8,870 nt of DNA, taken from NCBI GenBank assembly GCA_003151215.1, contig PLXB01000084.1, positions 9,637 to 18,506 on the forward strand, given 5' to 3'. Source of the stretch: Ignavibacteriota bacterium (GTDB lineage Bacteria > Bacteroidota > Kapaibacteriia > Palsa-1295). The notes beneath the pieces are model-generated. The model had not been told where the DNA came from, did no database searches, and saw only the letters and a list, made by a program, of their open reading frames with translations. A program made the translations under genes and the position numbers. Below are positions 6,486 to 8,870 of the stretch, in pieces; the first letter of the stretch is position 1; each line of letters starts with the position of its first letter.

Positions 6486-8282
6486 TTACGGGTGCTTATA
6501 AATCAAATACAATGTAATAATGCTTACCATTGCAGTTACGACCGTCGCGATGATCGATACTTCTGTCGACGTTATCCGCAGCGCATAATCATCAGGATAA
6601 AGTTTCTCTTTTGGAACGTAGATCTCATCGCCGGGCTCAATATTCGTCTCATTCGGTTTGAACCAACTTCTCGTACGAGGTTTGATAATGCGAGTAGATT
6701 TTTTCACCGCTCCCTCAGCATATCCGCCTGAAGCCTTTATATAATAGTCAACCGATGCGCCTTCGTGATACGGGATATATCCTACAGCTCCGACGTATCC
6801 CCAAACATATACAGTTGTAGGCTTGGCAGGAATAGAAATAACATCTCCATCCCGAAGATTGACATCGGAAGAGGCATCATTTTTTTCAAATAAGCGCTGC
6901 ATGTCCGCTGCGACATATCCCTCACGTACTTCCGTTAGTGCGCGGAAATTAGCCGTATCTTCAACGGCAAGATTAGCCAATCTGCCCACAAGTTTAGCCT
7001 CATCAATAGGAGTAATATCTTTATTGTCAATATCTAATCTTTGCCTGGTAATCGTTCCGCCGGCAAGAAATGCATAGGGAGTAAAGCCGCCGGCTTGCTT
7101 TATGATCTCCGATAATTTTGTATCGGTCCGGAGGATAGGGTAGACACCGGGATGCATGACTTCTCCTTTGACGACGACGCGCGAAAGCTCGCGAAGGTCG
7201 GGATTATCGCGGACAAAGATTCTATCACCTGCCTGGAGTTTCACATCAGGAATACGCCCAGTTTTTATCGCTCCACCATCGACGGATTGCGTAGAATAGC
7301 TATCTCCGCTTGCAGACATACGGGTTAACTCGATATGCGAAATATCGGCTGTTGGAGTAGGACCAAGCGTTGCCATGACCATTCCCCAAAGGGAATCACC
7401 CTCTATATACTCAAAATCCTGTGGAGAATTTACTGCGCCATAGACTCCTAACTGACCGCCAAGCATTCTCTTAAATGGCACATAGATCACATCACCTTCG
7501 CGCAAAAGAGGACAAAAGCGCGGATCACGTGTTGCGATAAAGCGCGGAATATCAATTCTATCTGTCGTGCCGTCACTATGGGTAACCGTAATATTTCTTT
7601 GGCTGGCAGTTTTATCATTACCGTCGCCGAAATAAGGACGAAGTCTGTCTTGCTCGCGTTTGCGCTTTTCTTGTTCGCGCTGAAACGCCTGATCGCCAAG
7701 GATGGCAGTTTGCTGCGTCGGTCTATCGGCAACATTGATGGCAACAAAAGCTCGCGTACCTCCCGTATAAGTATAAACACCCGGAGTAGTAACCTCTCCT
7801 AAGACCGAAACAAAAATTCTTCGCGGCTGAGTAAGTGAGAGAGTAAAAAGGTTTTGAGATGAATCTACGACCCCTTTCGTTTTTTTGAAAAGAGTTATCA
7901 CATGCGCTCGTACCTCATCTTTAATTTGCTCAAGTGTTTTGCCTTTGACGTTAAACTCACCAATGCGGGGAATAACAAGAAGTTCATCGGCAGAGACCAT
8001 GAGTTGTTGCGCATCATTACTTGTCCAGGAACGGTATTGCAGCACATCTCCGGGACCCATTCTATATTCATGCGGATCGACTGCACCGTCGAAGATCATT
8101 GCCTCAGGCGAAATTGGAGCCGAAGTTCTATCGGGAGCAGAGCCGGTAAGCGTCGGCACTGACATCGTTGATGAAGAGGTGGGAGCAGGCGCGGTAAGCT
8201 GCGCATTGGCCGCAGAGTAAATGCAGAGCAGCACTGATACGATAAGAGAAGATCGAAAATAAATATGAATTCGAGGGATCAT
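6486..8282 (-). CDS. Wza-type polysaccharide export protein with PES and multiple SLBB domains
   Basis: Periplasmic/outer-membrane export component of a Wzy-dependent capsule or exopolysaccharide, 598 residues from the ATG at 8282. Residues 1-27 look like a signal peptide (basic N-terminus, hydrophobic core, cleavage after ANA before Gln28); there is no lipobox. The PES domain starts about residue 68 with the hallmark YRMGPGDVL at 73-81. SLBB-like units begin near 155 (FVSVLGEVTTPGVY), 276 (GQLGVYGAVNSP), 368 (VVVKGEVMHPGVY) and 490 (TVYVWGYVGAVGY). Units close with GDVIYVP (263), GDRIFVR (352), GDVISIP (479) and GDEIYVP (551). A Lys/Arg/Glu-rich stretch at about 199-217 interrupts the first unit. 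Residues 572-595 form a C-terminal hydrophobic helix, comparable in place to the helix that builds the Wza outer-membrane pore. Translation from further upstream (8372) would overlap wecB by 85 bases and put extra sequence before the signal peptide, so it is rejected. The stop lies 2 bases before the Wzi-like start, suggesting translational coupling. Confidence 0.93.
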   Translation of the reverse strand: MIPRIHIYFRSSLIVSVLLCIYSAANAQLTAPAPTSSSTMSVPTLTGSAPDRTSAPISPEAMIFDGAVDPHEYRMGPGDVLQYRSWTSNDAQQLMVSADELLVIPRIGEFNVKGKTLEQIKDEVRAHVITLFKKTKGVVDSSQNLFTLSLTQPRRIFVSVLGEVTTPGVYTYTGGTRAFVAINVADRPTQQTAILGDQAFQREQEKRKREQDRLRPYFGDGNDKTASQRNITVTHSDGTTDRIDIPRFIATRDPRFCPLLREGDVIYVPFKRMLGGQLGVYGAVNSPQDFEYIEGDSLWGMVMATLGPTPTADISHIELTRMSASGDSYSTQSVDGGAIKTGRIPDVKLQAGDRIFVRDNPDLRELSRVVVKGEVMHPGVYPILRTDTKLSEIIKQAGGFTPYAFLAGGTITRQRLDIDNKDITPIDEAKLVGRLANLAVEDTANFRALTEVREGYVAADMQRLFEKNDASSDVNLRDGDVISIPAKPTTVYVWGYVGAVGYIPYHEGASVDYYIKASGGYAEGAVKKSTRIIKPRTRSWFKPNETNIEPGDEIYVPKEKLYPDDYALRITSTEVSIIATVVTAMVSIITLYLIYKHP

Positions 8283-8287
8283 TGAAT

Positions 8288-8870
8288 TTATGATAAAAAT
8301 GTTTTTAATATTTCGAGAATACGTTCGCTTGCTTTGCCATCCCATAATTCCGGCACTGATGCCTTTTTCCATTTCCCTTGGAGCGCACGTTTTGATAATT
8401 CGACGATCTTTGGGATTTCAAGTCCGGTCATTTCATTTGTGCCTTGCTCGATGGTTACGGGACGTTCAGTATTCTCGCGAAGTGTAATACATGGCACTCC
8501 AAGTGCAGTTGTTTCTTCCTGGATACCGCCCGAATCGGTGAGCACAACGGCTGCATTACCCTGCATTGCAAGAAATGGCAGATACCCGATAGGGTCGATT
8601 AATTTCAGGCTTGCAATTTTATTAATGCGATCTGTCAAGCGAAATTCCTCCAGTTTTTTTCGGGTCCGCGGATGAACCGGAAAAATGATCTTTGGCACAA
8701 AACTTTGCATTTGCTCGAATAATCCGACAAGCAGAGTCAGATTTTTTTCATCATCGACATTGCTCGGTCTGTGCAAAGTAATCAAAGCATATTTTTCCTC
8801 TTCAATGCCGAATTTTTTTGCAAGATCGGAAAATGCATCCTCTGCTTTTTCTCTATTAGCAATGACTGAA
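8288..8870 (-). CDS. wecB: UDP-N-acetylglucosamine 2-epimerase (non-hydrolysing), C-terminal part, cut by window edge
   Basis: Known role of the family: reversible conversion of UDP-GlcNAc to UDP-ManNAc in the cytoplasm, supplying ManNAc or ManNAcA for capsule and O-antigen. Seen: 193 codons to a TAA at 8290-8288, open through the right edge, so roughly the first half is missing (the family is about 370-390 residues). Motifs in order are ITLHRPSNVD, whose His aligns with the catalytic His of the HR motif in Escherichia coli WecB; PVHPRT; DPIGYLPFL; LTDSGGIQEE, the UDP-binding signature; and LRENTERPVTIEQGTN. The reading frame continues upstream of 8785, where only an internal TTG Leu codon sits, so 8785 is not the true start. 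It is the first gene of the operon visible here, and the export gene begins 5 bases after its stop. Family assignment is nearly certain; whether the product feeds this polymer is inferred from position. Confidence 0.95.
   Translation of the reverse strand, partial: SVIANREKAEDAFSDLAKKFGIEEEKYALITLHRPSNVDDEKNLTLLVGLFEQMQSFVPKIIFPVHPRTRKKLEEFRLTDRINKIASLKLIDPIGYLPFLAMQGNAAVVLTDSGGIQEETTALGVPCITLRENTERPVTIEQGTNEMTGLEIPKIVELSKRALQGKWKKASVPELWDGKASERILEILKTFLS

Noticed and set aside
7381..7396. Hairpin attccc-caaa-gggaat
   Set aside because: Six-base stem within the exporter coding region with no T tract; expected by chance in a window of this size.
8283..8372. Upstream extension of the exporter to 8372
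   Set aside because: It overlaps the end of wecB and would place 30 residues before an otherwise normal signal peptide.
1..8870. CRISPR array, tRNA, insertion sequence or defence system
   Set aside because: No regularly spaced repeats, transposase-like frame, cloverleaf or nuclease/defence domain is visible on either strand.

Overview
The window is one stretch of a polysaccharide biosynthesis and export locus. Every gene I can support lies on the minus strand, so the operon reads from right to left. The families present, very short gene gaps, weak or absent Shine-Dalgarno sequences and moderate-to-low GC fit a Gram-negative of the Bacteroidota/Chlorobiota (Ignavibacteria-like) group. That placement is inference; no rRNA or other taxonomic marker is present.

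In order of transcription: (1) 8870-8288, the C-terminal part of UDP-GlcNAc 2-epimerase (WecB), cut by the right edge; (2) 8282-6486, a Wza-type polysaccharide export protein with a PES domain, several SLBB domains and a C-terminal hydrophobic helix; (3) 6483-4717, a Wzi-type outer-membrane beta-barrel capsule assembly protein; (4) 4685-3492, a Wzz-type chain-length determinant without a kinase domain; (5) 3474-2110, a GT-C (GT39/ArnT-like) membrane glycosyltransferase with a GTG start; (6) 2107-965, a GT4 cytoplasmic glycosyltransferase; (7) 895 to beyond the left edge, a multi-pass membrane protein that is most likely the O-antigen/capsule polymerase (Wzy) or a ligase. Gene gaps are 5, 2, 31, 17, 2 and 69 bases. 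I see no terminator, promoter, tRNA, mobile element or CRISPR array, and no gene-free stretch over 300 bases.

Together the genes describe a Wzy-dependent pathway. WecB makes UDP-ManNAc as a precursor. The GT4 enzyme, with others outside the window, builds the lipid-linked repeat unit on the cytoplasmic face. The GT-C enzyme may add a sugar from a polyprenyl-phosphate donor on the periplasmic face. The Wzy-like protein polymerises, Wzz sets chain length, the Wza-like protein carries the chain to or through the outer membrane, and Wzi holds or organises it on the surface. The initiating phosphoglycosyltransferase, the Wzx flippase and any tyrosine kinase are not in this window.

The 3' part of the operon (GT4 and Wzy-like genes, left of about 2110) is visibly more AT-rich than the export and GT-C genes. 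This is the usual look of a variable, serotype-specific section next to a conserved export section. I find no clearly undescribed system. The points most worth a second look are the divergent Wzy candidate with long A tracts, the export protein lacking a lipobox but carrying a charged insertion, and the periplasmic GT-C enzyme inside the locus.
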